Assembly: GCA_963704975.1 (NCBI GenBank)
Contig: CAVPIK010000008.1
Span: 62,001 to 126,000 of the forward strand
DNA from: JAGNDO01 sp963704975
Lineage (GTDB): Bacteria; Chloroflexota; Anaerolineae; Caldilineales; Caldilineaceae
DNA: 64,000 nucleotides
Direction of reading: 5' to 3'
Below the pieces are notes generated by a model that saw only the letters and a program-made list of their open reading frames with translations, had not been told where the DNA came from and did no database searches. The position numbers and the translations under genes were made by a program. Numbering within the stretch: position 1 is the stretch's first letter; each line of letters starts with the position of its first letter. Below are positions 29,847 to 39,367 of the stretch, piece after piece.

Positions 29847-30224
29847 TCAAATGGGGACAACGGCAAGGGCCAATTCCTTACGCCGCTGGATGATTTCGTC
29901 TACATATTTCGGCCAATTGTGCAGGGTTTCTGGGTCAAAGTCGGCACCGGTGGGCCATTCGATGGTTCCGGTATCTGGGTTCAGTACCACCTGGTTGAAT
30001 AGCGCAAGCGTACGCAGTGGCGCGAACACTTCCCCATAGAGAACCGGCTCAAAATCGATCGTTTGTTCGTGTCCGTCATCGAACTGTAGCCATAATGTGT
30101 AGTCGTCTATGCTCAAAATCATCGTTTGTTCGTGTCCGTCATCAAACTGTAGCCATAATGTGTAATCGTCTACAATTTTGAACGCCACGACATCATACAA
30201 TTCATGTTCGTCCATAGGGATCAT
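29847..30224 (-). CDS. DUF2442 protein with an internal 21-residue duplication
   Basis: 125 residues; ATG 30224 overlaps the stop of the upstream membrane gene (ATGA). The core matches DUF2442: GHEQTIDFEPVLYGEVFAPL, LFNQVVLNPDTGTIEWPTGA, DFDPETLHNW. The first strand pair DDYTLWLQFDDGHEQT occurs twice in tandem (63-bp unit), so the protein is about 20 residues longer than usual. DUF2442 proteins are small and often sit in toxin-antitoxin-like pairs with DUF4160; no DUF4160 gene is next to this one. Confidence 0.8.
   Translation of the reverse strand: MIPMDEHELYDVVAFKIVDDYTLWLQFDDGHEQTMILSIDDYTLWLQFDDGHEQTIDFEPVLYGEVFAPLRTLALFNQVVLNPDTGTIEWPTGADFDPETLHNWPKYVDEIIQRRKELALAVVPI
30058..30183. repeat. 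63-bp in-frame tandem duplication
   Basis: Units 30058-30120 and 30121-30183 begin ATCGTTTGTTCGTGTCCGTC and differ by few bases. They encode the duplicated strand pair of the DUF2442 protein. Confidence 0.9.
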
Positions 30225-30768
30225 GTATGACCTCCGATCTTCTTAACCTTTCCGGTCAGCACAAAATCCACGAGATTGTTGACTCGATACAGCCGATGTC
30301 GCCACACAAACCACCCCAGGGCCAGAAAGCCGCCCAACTCCCACCCCCACAACTCCGGGCGGCGGGTGAAGGCGTACCAATAGGCCAGGCCGATGGCCTC
30401 CTGCTCGGAGCCGCGCTTGCCCCAGACGTGGAAGCGCCAGCCCCGCAGGGGCCAGTAGAAGGTGTTGTGAAAGTGCCACAGTCGGTCCAAGAGCGCGTGG
30501 CCGACATAGGCCAAGGCATAGACCATGCCGATGGTCCCCCGCAGCCCAAACTCAGGGCGAGAAGAAAAGACCAAATCGTATGGGCAAAGAGCACGGCGGA
30601 TTTGTAGCGCTTGTAGAAATAGGCCCAGGCCAGGGGCTTGTCGATCAGATCCGGACCGGTGGCGGCCAGGGCCACCAAGCGATAGTCCGCGTCCGGGGCA
30701 AAATCAAAGTGTTCCTGGGCCAGGCTGAGGGCCGCCCAGGTATAGGCGATGTGTGAGTTTGGGAGCAT
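30221..30768 (-). CDS. DUF457/YdjM-like membrane metal-dependent hydrolase (one frameshift)
   Basis: About 182 residues from ATG 30768 (MLPNSHIAYTWAAL). Family features: an early His (SHIAYTW), an Asp-containing turn (ATGPDLIDKP), a His in AHTIWSFLLALSLG, then after one shift near 30545 ALAYVGHALLDRLWHFHN. These histidines and aspartates match the membrane-bound hydrolase family DUF457 (YdjM/LexA-regulated). The C-terminus carries further hydrophobic segments. It is coupled to the DUF2442 gene by an ATGA overlap. It lies downstream of the second permease of importer system 2. Confidence 0.7.
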
Positions 30769-30864
30769 AGGGATGCGAGGGATTGAGGATGTGGGAGGAT
30801 GTAGAGGATGTGGGAGAATCGGGAGCAGTATCCCAGAAATCGTCCCCAATCTCCTACTCGTTTC

Positions 30865-31847
30865 TTACAACCCCCGCTCACCCCGCACATAGGGGACGCC
30901 CAGGGCTGCCGGCGCGCCCAGCCGTTTGCGGGCGGCGGCTCGGGAGCCGATCACCAGGGCGATGATGGTGAGCAGATAGGGGGTCATCTTCAGGAAGAAG
31001 CTGAAGTTGGAGTTGATAAAGAGCGGGTTGACCATGCCCAAAAGCATGGCTGGCCCCTGCAAGTCCAGGATGGCCCGGCGCAGGGCCCCGAAGAGATACG
31101 CGCCCAGGGCGGCCCGCAGGGATTCCACTGGGCGAAGATCACCAGACCGATGGCGATCCAGCCCTGGCCTGATGTGGTCTGGACGCTGTACCAGCCCGGC
31201 GAGACGGAGAGGCTGATGGTGGCCCCGGCCAGCCCAGCCAACATGCCGCCCACAAAGACATAGAAATAGCGCAGTCGGTAGACGTTGATGCCCATTGTGT
31301 CCGCGGCCACGGGCTTTTCGCCCACGGCCCGCAGATGCATGCCGGGCCGGGTCTTTTCCATGTAATACCAGACCAAGGGGGTGAGAATATAGCCCACATA
31401 GACCAGGGGGCTATGGTTCATAAAAAAGACCGGCCCCACAAAGGGGATCGCGGCCAGACCCGCAATGTCGAAGTTGGGGATCAGGGCGGCGGCTTTGCCC
31501 GTCAACCCGTTGCCCAGGACCAGGGCCAGCCCCGTGCCCAAGAAGGTGAGGGAAAGCCCGCTCACCACCTGGTCCGCCTGGAAGTGGATGGTGACCAGGC
31601 CGTGGGCCAGACTGAGAACGCCCCCGGCCAGCATGGCCACCAGTAAGCCCAGCCACGGATTTTGGGTGGAGAGGGCGGTGCTAAAGCCAGCCATCGCCCC
31701 GATCAACATCATGCCTTCCACGCCCAAATTGAGGATGCCCGACCGCTCGGCCAAAATCTCGCCAATGCTGGCAAAGAGCAAAATCGTGCCGGTGGCAAGA
31801 CCGGCGTGCAGGATAATTTCCAGGTTCACAAGGTCTCTCCCATACAA
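30865..31847 (-). CDS. Nucleoside-type ABC importer permease (NupQ/YufQ-like, system 2; one frameshift)
   Basis: About 327 residues. EILAERSGILNLGVEGMMLI and MHLRAVGEKPVAADTMGINV parallel the permease at 26140-27072. A shift near 31128 interrupts the line between GWIAIGLVIFAQWNP and LRAALGAYLFGAL; the rest continues to VRGERGL. The gene is separated from its partner permease by a toxin-antitoxin pair (31890-32459). Confidence 0.9.
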
Positions 31848-31889
31848 GATGATCGCAGTAGTGCGAAGAGCGATATGCTTTCTTGAAGG

Positions 31890-32153
31890 CTAACTCAAAA
31901 TTCGATCATACACATCGTGATGGCCGATCCAGAACCAGAAAATGGTATCACCTTCCAATAACCCCAAAGCCCGATAGTGCAGTCCGATCCGAACTGAATA
32001 GATCTGTTCCTCGGTGTTAACCCGCTTGAAGTTTAGTCCCTTGGCGGACGGATGATCGCGCCACAACGCGTAGGCACGATATGCCCGGCGCTGCACGTCG
32101 GGCGATAGATGTTGGAACAGTGTCCAAAACTCTCCCGTCGTTCGAGATTTCAT
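31890..32153 (-). CDS. ParE/RelE-superfamily toxin
   Basis: 87 residues; ATG 32153 overlaps the antitoxin stop (ATGA). Fold features: an N-terminal helix pair (FWTLFQHLSPDVQRRAYRAY), GLNFKRVNTEEQIYSVRIG and the closing strands YRALGLLEGDTIFWFWIGHH, matching RelE/HigB-like mRNA interferases. It lies between two permease genes of an ABC operon on the same strand, so it is probably co-transcribed. Which ribosome- or gyrase-directed activity it has cannot be told. Confidence 0.82.
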   Translation of the reverse strand: MKSRTTGEFWTLFQHLSPDVQRRAYRAYALWRDHPSAKGLNFKRVNTEEQIYSVRIGLHYRALGLLEGDTIFWFWIGHHDVYDRILS

Positions 32154-32459
32154 CCTGGCCCGATTCTCCCATCATCGGTGAGAACCATGTCCATTGTGCG
32201 TCCAGCCAAGATTTCTTTTCTTGCTTGATCTGCCAGTTTTCTCAATTTGTCTGGAGAGGCGGCAAAAGAAGCATCCCATCGCGCGATATCGGCCTGCACT
32301 TCAGCCTCAGTTTCGTCTTCGTGCAGGACATTCCATTGATCGATCTCTTTCCACTGCAAAAAACGAGCGAAATCAATGACTTGCTCTACACTTTCGCTGG
32401 GGCAGGGTATGGAGGATATGGTGTAATGCCTTTTCTTGTTCGATGATTTGTGTTTGCAT
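32150..32459 (-). CDS. Antitoxin partner of the ParE/RelE-like toxin (one frameshift)
   Basis: ATG 32459 reads MQTQIIEQEKALHHILHTLP. A shift near 32395 leads to SVEQVIDFARFLQWKEIDQW and EAEVQADIARWDASFAAS, ending GRIGPG; about 103 residues. The mostly helical, acidic sequence and the ATGA overlap with the toxin gene identify it as the antitoxin by position. The family was not recognised more precisely. Confidence 0.7.
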
Positions 32460-32504
32460 AATGCGCACCTTTGATATAGCCAAAATCTCATCTGACCTGC
32501 TATC

Positions 32505-33609
32505 TCACGCCTCAACCGCGTCACGCCGCACCAACCGCACCTTGTAGCGCAGCAGCACGTCGCTGCTGATCACCATGAAGAGGACGACGCCTTGGAGCAT
32601 CTGGGCGATGCCGGAGGGCTGCACCTCTCGCCCGGCCACGATCAGCGCCCCAAAGAGGATGGAGACCAGGATCACGGCGAAGGGGTTGAGCTTGGCCAGC
32701 CAGGCCACGATGATGCCGGTGAAGCCATAGCCCGGCGAAATCGCTCTTGCAGCCGGTGGACCACCCCGCTCACCTCGGACATGCCCGCCAGCCCAGCCAG
32801 GGCACCGGAGAACATCATCACCAGAATGATGTTGCGGCTGATGTTCAGCCCGGCATACCTGGCGGCGTGCGGGTTGTCGCCGATCAGTCGGATCTCGTAG
32901 CCCCAGCGGCTGCGGGAGATCACCCACCAGACCACAAAGGCGGCGGCGACCCCGAAGAGCACCCCCAGGTGCAGGGTGATGCCGGAAAAGATCGGGTATT
33001 CTCTGGCATAAGTCCGACAGCCGGGGCAGCCAGGCGCTGCGGGCAAAGGTGGGGGTCATCTGGAAACCGGCGTCGCTCCAGCGGTCAAAGATCCAGAAGT
33101 TGTTCCACAGAATGGCCACATAGTTGAGCATCAGGGTGGTGATGATCTCGTTGACGTTGAACTTGGCCTTGAGATAGCCGGGGAAGAAGCCCCAGATCGC
33201 CCCGCCGATCATGCCCATGATGGCCATGGCGGGCAGCAAGATCCACTTGGGCGTCTCCGGCGGCAGGATGGGCAGCAGCACCACCAGGCTGGCAAAGAAG
33301 GCGCCCATGTAGAACTGCCCCTCGGCGCCGATGTTCCACAGCTTCATCTTGAAGGCCACGGCACAGGCCAGCCCCACCATGATCAGGGGCGTCGCCTTGA
33401 CCATCGTGTCGGAAAAAGCGGCCCAACTGCCAAAGGTGGCCCGGAAGAAGAAGCCATAGATGCGCAGGGGTTCGCTGCCGATCAGCTTGAGGACGATGCC
33501 GCTGATGATGAAGGCCACAACGACCGACGCCCACAGATGTGGCCGCGGGCAACCATTTGGGCACATCTTCCGTGCGCTTTTCCAACGTCAACGAATATGG
33601 AAGGGCCAT
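32505..33609 (-). CDS. Nucleoside-type ABC importer permease (NupP/YufP-like, system 2; frameshifted)
   Basis: About 368 residues from ATG 33609. Pieces in order: MALPYSLTLEKRTEDVPKWL; after a shift near 33540 VVAFIISGIVLKLIGSEPLR and KATPLIMVGLACAVAFKMKL with WNIGAEGQFYMGAFFASLVV; after a shift near 33010 the loop YEIRLIGDNPHAARYAGLNI; after a shift near 32745 PGYGFTGIIVAWLAKLNPFA to the stop. All conserved elements of the family are present in sequence order. Confidence 0.88.
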
Positions 33610-33633
33610 TGGTTCTCTTCCCTATGATGAGGT

Positions 33634-33717
33634 GGGATCCGGGACTGGGGTTCCGGGATCAGGGATTGGGGATTGGGACGTAAAGTCGTTGATAAACGGC
33701 AATCGGCTAACGGCTGC
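33634..33717. repeat. Two heptad arrays, GGGATTG-type and CGGCTAA-type
   Basis: 33634-33675: six consecutive 7-mers GGGATCC, GGGACTG, GGGTTCC, GGGATCA, GGGATTG, GGGATTG. 33697-33717: CGGCAAT, CGGCTAA, CGGCTGC. They fill the gap between permease and ATPase genes, and the second array contains the ATPase stop codon (33707-33709). Confidence 0.85.
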
Positions 33718-35327
33718 CTACCGGCTGGCGCAGCTCTGTCAACCGGGTGCCGGTCATCATCAGGCCGATCTCGCCGACGGTGAGGCGTCTCTGTGTCGAC
33801 AATGCCCATGATCTTGCCGTCGAAGATCACGGCGATGCGGTCACTCAGGGTCATCAGTTCCTCCAGCTCTTCGGAGATGAGCAGAATGGCCGTCTCTGCC
33901 GTCCGCTGGTCGAGGAGATGCTCTGGATCGCCTCGACCGCGCCCACATCCAGCCCCGGGTGGGTTGGACGGCCACGATGACCTTGGGGTTGGCCGTGATC
34001 TCCCGGGCCAGAATCACCTTTTGCAGGTTGCCGCCAGAGAGCTTGCGGGCCAGGGTTTGCACGCTGGGGGCCAGAATGTCGTAGGTCTTTTTGAGGCGGC
34101 GGGCATATTCCCGGGCCTTTTCCGAATCAATGGTCGCCCCGTTGCCGATGGGCTGGCTGCGATAGTGCTTCATGATCACGTTGTCGGTGATGGTCAGGTT
34201 GGGGGAAGAGCCGATCTTGTTGCGGTCTTCGGGGATGTGGGAGATCCCGGCCTGGATGGCATGGATGGGGGGGCGATTGGCCAACTCCACGCCGTCCACG
34301 GTGACGCTGCCGCCTAAGCACTCCCGCAGACCGGTGATGCATTCGGCCAATTCGCTCTGTCCGTTGCCCGCCACCCCGGCAATGCCCAGGATTTCTCCGG
34401 CCCGCACGCTCAAATCTACCCCGCGCAGGGCGGGCGCGCCCTTTTTGTTAAAGGCTTTGAGCCCCGCTATATTCAACACCACCTTACCCGGCTCCTGGGC
34501 TTCCTTCTTCACTGCAAAGACCACATCTCGCCCCACCATCATCTGGGCCAGATCCCGTTTGGTCAGCCCCTGCCATGGGCAACCCTTCCGCGGTCACCAC
34601 CCCCTTGCGCAGCACGGTGATGCGGTCGGCCACGCTCTCCACTTCGTGCAGTTTGTGGCTGATGAAGATGATCGACTTGCCCTGGGCCACCAACGATCGC
34701 ATCGTGACCATAAATTCGTCGATCTCCTGCGGGGCCAAAACCGCCGTCGGCTCGTCGAAGATCAACACGTTGGCCCCCCGATAGAGGGTCTTGAGAATCT
34801 CCACCCGCTGCTGCTCGCCCACGGAGATCTGCCAGACCTTGGACGTGGGGTCTACCCGCAGCCCAAATTGATCTTGCAGCGCCTTCACCTTGCGGTCATA
34901 GGTCGTCCAACTTCATAAAGAAGCGAGGCTCGTTCAACCCCAGCAGAATGTTTTCGGTGACGGTCTGGGTGGGAACCAGCATAAAATGTTGGTGAACCAT
35001 GCCGATGCCGGCGGAGATGGCATCTTTGGGCGAGTTAAAACTGAACCGACTTCCCGTTGACCTTGATGGTGCCGGAAGTCTGTTTGTAGAGCCCGGAGAG
35101 CACATTCATCAACGTGCTTTTGCCCGCGCCGTTTTCGCCCAGCAGGGCGTGGATCTCGCCCGGTTTCAGGGTGAAATTGACATGGTCATTGGCCAACACA
35201 CCGGGAAAGCGGATGACAATGTCGCGCATTTCCACGGCAAAGGGGCCGACGGGGCTGGGACGGGGGCTGAATCAGCAGCCGTCGAGATGGCGGGGCGGAG
35301 GGGGGTGGATTGGGACGATTGGCTCAT
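33707..35327 (-). CDS. Nucleoside-type ABC importer, double ATPase subunit (system 2; frameshifted)
   Basis: About 540 residues from ATG 35327 (MSQSSQSTPLRP). Conserved pieces appear in order but in different frames: MRDIVIRFPGVLANDHVNF and Walker A LLGENGAGKSTLM (about 35110-35235); IGMVHQHFMLVPTQTVTENI (about 34930-35020); VGEQQRVEILKTLYRG and Walker B VLIFDEPTAVLAP (about 34730-34850); second domain GVAGNGQSELAECITGL, LSGGNLQKVILAREI (about 33980-34400); then LSDRIAVIFDGKIMGIVDTE and MMTGTRLTELRQPVG. At least five single-base shifts are needed. Same double-ATPase architecture as the gene at 23357-24922. Confidence 0.88.
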
Positions 35328-35423
35328 GTCGCGTCTTCCCGATGAAATTTTGGAGGGTATACATGAAGGCCGCCCCCCCAGGCGGGAGGGCGGCCCGGAC
35401 CATCATACGTTCATCCTGTCTTG

Positions 35424-36694
35424 CTACTCCAGCGAGGGCAATTCGGCAGTGATGTTTTCGTTCCACCAGTACATGCAGGTCTCGCACGGGCTGCCAAACT
35501 GGGCGAAGCCGTCCAGGTCCAACTGTTCCAGGCTTACGCCTTCGGCCAACACCAGGTTGCCCTGGTTGTCGGTGATGGGGCCCTTGAAGACGTCGAAGCG
35601 GGTGAACTCGCCGGCCAACATCTTGGCCAGGGTATCCTTGATCAGGGTCAGGTCATCTTCGGGCAGGTCGGCCACGCCGGGCTGAGGCGTCTCGCCTTCC
35701 ATGAAGCCGAAGAGGCCCATAGCGCCGCTGTCCGCATCAAAGTATTCCCAGCCGCCGACCCAGGTCCCGGCTCGGGACTCGTCGACGATATCGGGCGTAG
35801 ACCGGACCCCAGTTCCAGTACATGGAGGTGAGGCAGGCATCGATGGTGCAGTTGCCGGAGTAGTCATAGGTGATGCCCCACTTGCCAGCCGGGGCCGCTT
35901 CGGCCGGGGCCGGGGTGTCCGCGCCGGTCATCACAACCTGGGCACCAGCGTCGAAGAGGGAGGACGCAGCTTCCTTCTCCAGGATCGGGATCGTGCCAGG
36001 TGAAGATCCAGCGCACATCGACGGTACATTCCGGGCAGGTCTGCTGGGCGCCCAGGGCAAAGGCGTTGCCCAGCCGCAGCTCTTCGGGGATGGGGAAGGT
36101 GGCGATGTAGCCCAGTTTGGGGTTGCCATCGACCATAGCTCGGCTACCGGCCAACATACCGGCCAGATACTTCATGTCTTCCATGGCGCCCATCAGGTTG
36201 CCAAAGTTGGCCCCGTTGGACTTGAAGCCGCTGATGTGGATGATGTCCACGTCGGGGAACTCTTCCGCCACGATCTCGGAGGCATCCATAAAGCCGAAGG
36301 AGGTGGTGAAGATCACATCGAAGCCTTTGCGGGCCAGGGAGCGGATCACCTGTTCGGCGTCCGCGCCTTCGGCCACATTCTCGATGTAGACCGTGTGGAC
36401 ATCGGTCACATTGGCCTCCACGTACATGCGGCCCACATCGTGGGCCTGGGACCAACCGCCGTCATCGTGGGGGCCAACGTAGACAAAGGCCACGTTGTAC
36501 TTGCCATCCATGACTTCCGGGATCTGGACGCCGCTGCTGGCGGGGGCGGCGACTTCTGCCGGGGCAGCAACTTCCGCGTCGGCAGCCGGGGCTGTCGTCG
36601 GGGCCGTGGCGGACGGTTGACACGCGGCCAGCACCAACATGGCCACGATCAACAGCAAGCCGGTCAGGAACAAAACACGCTTGTTTTTTTGCAT
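35424..36694 (-). CDS. BMP-family substrate-binding lipoprotein (system 2; frameshifted)
   Basis: About 423 residues from ATG 36694. Lipoprotein signal KRVLFLTGLLLIVAMLVLAAC, then an Ala/Pro-rich tether. BMP fold: KYNVAFVYVGPHDDGGWSQA, FDVIFTTSFGFMDASEIVAE, VDIIHISGFKSNGANFGNLM. A shift near 35990 leads to DAGAQVVMTGADTPAP and one near 35800 to WVGGWEYFDADSGAMGLFG; it ends ITAELPSLE. It is longer than the system 1 protein and clearly diverged from it, so the two systems probably differ in ligand. First gene of the system 2 operon (binding protein first, permeases last), a different order from system 1. Confidence 0.9.
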
Positions 36695-37289
36695 ATTTTC
36701 TTTCTCCTGCGAGAGTGGTGGCGAGGGGTGACTGTCTCTTTTGGGCAGCGTACCCTCACCTGTGAAATGAGAAGACAACTGAGACGAACATTGTGGATCA
36801 GAATTGTGGATCAGAATTATAGATCAGGTTCGATCGATGAGAGATGCGTTAAGAAGAAAAAAGAAGAATCAAAATGAAGAAGAAGTAGTTGCAATATACA
36901 ACACACCCTCAGGATTGTCAATGCAATTTGTGTCATTTGGCACAATCGTCATCGACCCCATAAGAGCCATGATTCTCAACCCGACCAACCAATTACGCAG
37001 AGACTCTTTTGGGAACTTGTCAACCTGTGCAACCCGTGCCATAATATAGACGATTGGTAGACTATCCCCAGGTTGCTTCTATGCGCCTACCCCACGACTC
37101 CCGTACCCGATTCCCGCTCTCGAAGACGGAATCGGCCCCGAGCTTGGATTGTTGGCACATTGCAAGTCATCGTTTCAACCATTCGCTTGACCCTAAAACT
37201 ATGCCATTTGGTATCCATTTGTCATCAGTCAGTATTGACTCTTTGCCGTAATTTCAATCTTTGCTGTAATTCAATCCAGGAGAAGCGCA
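36695..37289. other. Intergenic region, divergent promoters
   Basis: 595 bases with no supported gene. Visible: GTGGATCAGAATT repeated twice near 36790-36820; an A/G-rich stretch 36840-36890; and, before ATG 37290, two near-identical copies of CTTTGCCGTAATTTCAAT (37241-37258 and 37259-37275, the second one base shorter) followed by the ribosome binding site AGGAGAAG. The tandem copies may be an operator for the downstream lipoprotein gene. Confidence 0.45.
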
Positions 37290-39242
37290 ATGCGCAAACA
37301 TACGCGAACCTTGGTCATCGGTGCAATCGGCCTGATGTTGGCCTTGGCCGGTTGTGTGCCTTTATTTCAAGGTGACATCACAACGTTCTTGACCCCCATT
37401 CCCTACGACAGCGCCGGACGGCCTATGGCTATCACCGCCGGGTTGCATGGCGGCACAGATGCCGGCGTGGTCACCGACGTAGATGCTGACGCCGAGGAAG
37501 TCTGGACCGCCCTGCGTAGTTTTGGTCTACCTTTCTTGAGCGATGCCCAGGTGACGGTTGAGGGCCGGGGCGTTGGCTCCACCCGCACCATCGTCATGGA
37601 CGGGATGGAAGTCGTCGAGCGCTTGGACAAGATCGATGACGCCAACCGCACCCTCACGATTTCCGGCATTGGGGGCAACATCCCCGTGGCCAACTTTGGC
37701 GGAACGGTCAGCGTGACGGATTTGGGCGCAGGCCGATCTCAGGTCAATTGGAGATCCAGTTTTGATGCCGACGGTGTCACCATTGACGAGGCCAAGGCTG
37801 TGATTAGCGGTGGCATGACTGCCCAGGCCTTGAGTCTGAGCACCTTTGCCAAGGATGGCCTTTTGCCCGCCGCCGTGGCCGAAATCAAGGCCGCGGACGC
37901 TGCTGCTCTGGCCGCCGGACCGGCTGCCCCCGCCGCCAGCGTAGCGGACACCTTGGCAGGCATGACCGACATGGTTGACATGACCATGAGCGGGCCGGTT
38001 CAACTCTTCGCCATGCTCCACGCAGATGCTGGCGAGCCCGGCGTCTACGAATTCCCCGGTGCCGATGGCCCCGTGGTGGTGGACGGTGCGCCGGTCTCCC
38101 CAGGCTTCCTGGTTTTGACCGAAGCCGGTGATGCCATGGCCCATACGGCTGGCAACGACATGAACAGCGTCACCGTCAGCGACCAGATGATGGCCGATGG
38201 CCAGATCGTGGTCGATTCCATCACCAGCGAAGCCCCAGGTTGGGTTGCCATGCACGCCAGTGTGGACGGCAAGCCCGGCCCCGTGGTGGGCAACGCAGGC
38301 GTGCAGGCCGGTGTCAATGAGAACGTCGCCGTCACCATCGACATGGACGCCCTCAACGCTGTCTTGGCCGAATATCCGCCCGTTCCTGTCATGACTGATG
38401 ATACGGCCATGACGGAAGCTCCCGCCGCACAACGGAAGCCCCCGCGGTCACGACTGAGGCCCCCGCTGCAACGAACGGAAGCCCCCGCGGTCACAACTGA
38501 GGCCCCTGCTGCAACGACGGAAGCTCCCGCCGCAACGACGGAAGCCCCCGCGGTCACGACTGAGGCCCCTGCTGCAACGACGGAAGCTCCCGCCGCAACG
38601 ACTGAGGCCCCTGCCGTCACGACCGAAGCTCCCGCCGCTACAACGGAAGCCCCGGCTGCAACGACTGAGGCTCCCGCCGCAACGACGGAAACTCCTGCTG
38701 CCACGACTGAAGCTCCTGCCGCAACAACGGAAGCTCCCGCTGCAACGACCGAAGCCCCGGTTGCCATCACAATTGCGGCCCCCGCTGCTTCTGGTGGCAC
38801 AGACACGACGGCTGAAGTCAACGTCAAATCCCTGCGGGTGCGGGTTGGCCCAGGGTTGGACTTTGGCATCAGCGGTGGGGTGAGCCTGGGTGACATTTAT
38901 CCTGTGACGGCTTCCGACCCCAATGGCGAATGGGTTGAGGTCGAAGTCCCTGCCGTGCGCTATGGCACTGGCTGGGTCTTTGTGGAATACGTGAACATCA
39001 GCGGCGACGGCAACATGGTCGCCGTCCCCAAGGCCCTGGGCACGGCGGTGGTCAACACCAACGGTGGACGCCTGCGGGTGCGCTCGGCCTCTGGTCTGGA
39101 TGCGCCCATCATCGGCTATGTCTTCGATGGTCGAGTCTTCAAGATTATCGGCATCAGCGATGACGGCGGCTGGCTCCAGGTCCAGGTTCCTGGCCTGAGC
39201 GGCGAAAGTTGGATCTCCTCTGATTGGGTGATCAAAAAGTAG
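37290..39242 (+). CDS. SRPBCC-domain lipoprotein with TTEAPAA repeats and two SH3b domains
   Basis: 650 residues. Lipoprotein signal ending LALAGC. Residues about 50-190 look like an SRPBCC/polyketide-cyclase fold (VDADAEEVWTALRSFGLPFL; GVGSTRTIVMDGMEVVERLD; SQVNWRSSFDADG). Residues about 225-365 form a beta-rich domain similar to DUF7282 (VVDSITSEAPGWVAMHASVD, GVNENVAVTIDMDALNAVLA). A tandem (A/V)TTEAPA linker covers about 375-490. Two SH3b domains follow: VKSLRVRVGPGLDFGISGGV and GRLRVRSASGLDAPIIGYVF. Inside the linker 15 residues (KPPRSRLRPPLQ) are out of phase between a lost A near 38430 and an extra A near 38474. Anchored outside the membrane; probably binds the cell wall and a small hydrophobic ligand. 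Confidence 0.75.
   Translation: MRKHTRTLVIGAIGLMLALAGCVPLFQGDITTFLTPIPYDSAGRPMAITAGLHGGTDAGVVTDVDADAEEVWTALRSFGLPFLSDAQVTVEGRGVGSTRTIVMDGMEVVERLDKIDDANRTLTISGIGGNIPVANFGGTVSVTDLGAGRSQVNWRSSFDADGVTIDEAKAVISGGMTAQALSLSTFAKDGLLPAAVAEIKAADAAALAAGPAAPAASVADTLAGMTDMVDMTMSGPVQLFAMLHADAGEPGVYEFPGADGPVVVDGAPVSPGFLVLTEAGDAMAHTAGNDMNSVTVSDQMMADGQIVVDSITSEAPGWVAMHASVDGKPGPVVGNAGVQAGVNENVAVTIDMDALNAVLAEYPPVPVMTDDTAMTEAPAAQRKPPRSRLRPPLQRTEAPAVTTEAPAATTEAPAATTEAPAVTTEAPAATTEAPAATTEAPAVTTEAPAATTEAPAATTEAPAATTETPAATTEAPAATTEAPAATTEAPVAITIAAPAASGGTDTTAEVNVKSLRVRVGPGLDFGISGGVSLGDIYPVTASDPNGEWVEVEVPAVRYGTGWVFVEYVNISGDGNMVAVPKALGTAVVNTNGGRLRVRSASGLDAPIIGYVFDGRVFKIIGISDDGGWLQVQVPGLSGESWISSDWVIKK
38402..38766. repeat. 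Repeat tract encoding TTEAPAA/V units
   Basis: About 18 units of 21 bp (GAAGCTCCCGCCGCAACGAC-like) with variable third bases. The stretch 38430-38474 is shifted by one base against the rest. Confidence 0.8.
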
Positions 39243-39270
39243 CCTCTGCGCCAACCCTTTTTGCTACCTA

Positions 39271-39303
39271 TCGGCCCCTGTCGAATGATTCGACAGGGGC
39301 CGA
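39271..39303. terminator. 16-bp perfect hairpin terminator
   Basis: Arms 39271-39286 and 39288-39303 (TCGGCCCCTGTCGAAT and exact complement) followed by TTTTATT. It lies 28 bases past the lipoprotein stop; an intrinsic terminator for the plus strand. Confidence 0.85.
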
Positions 39304-39367
39304 TTTTATTGTTGGCCTGGCTCCCTGCTTTTGGGGTGGCTATGAGGCCCGGTGTACAATAGCGGAC

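Noticed and set aside
38402..38766. Regular repeat tract considered as a CRISPR array
   Set aside because: Units are contiguous 21-bp codon repeats (TTEAPAA) in an open frame, with no spacers.
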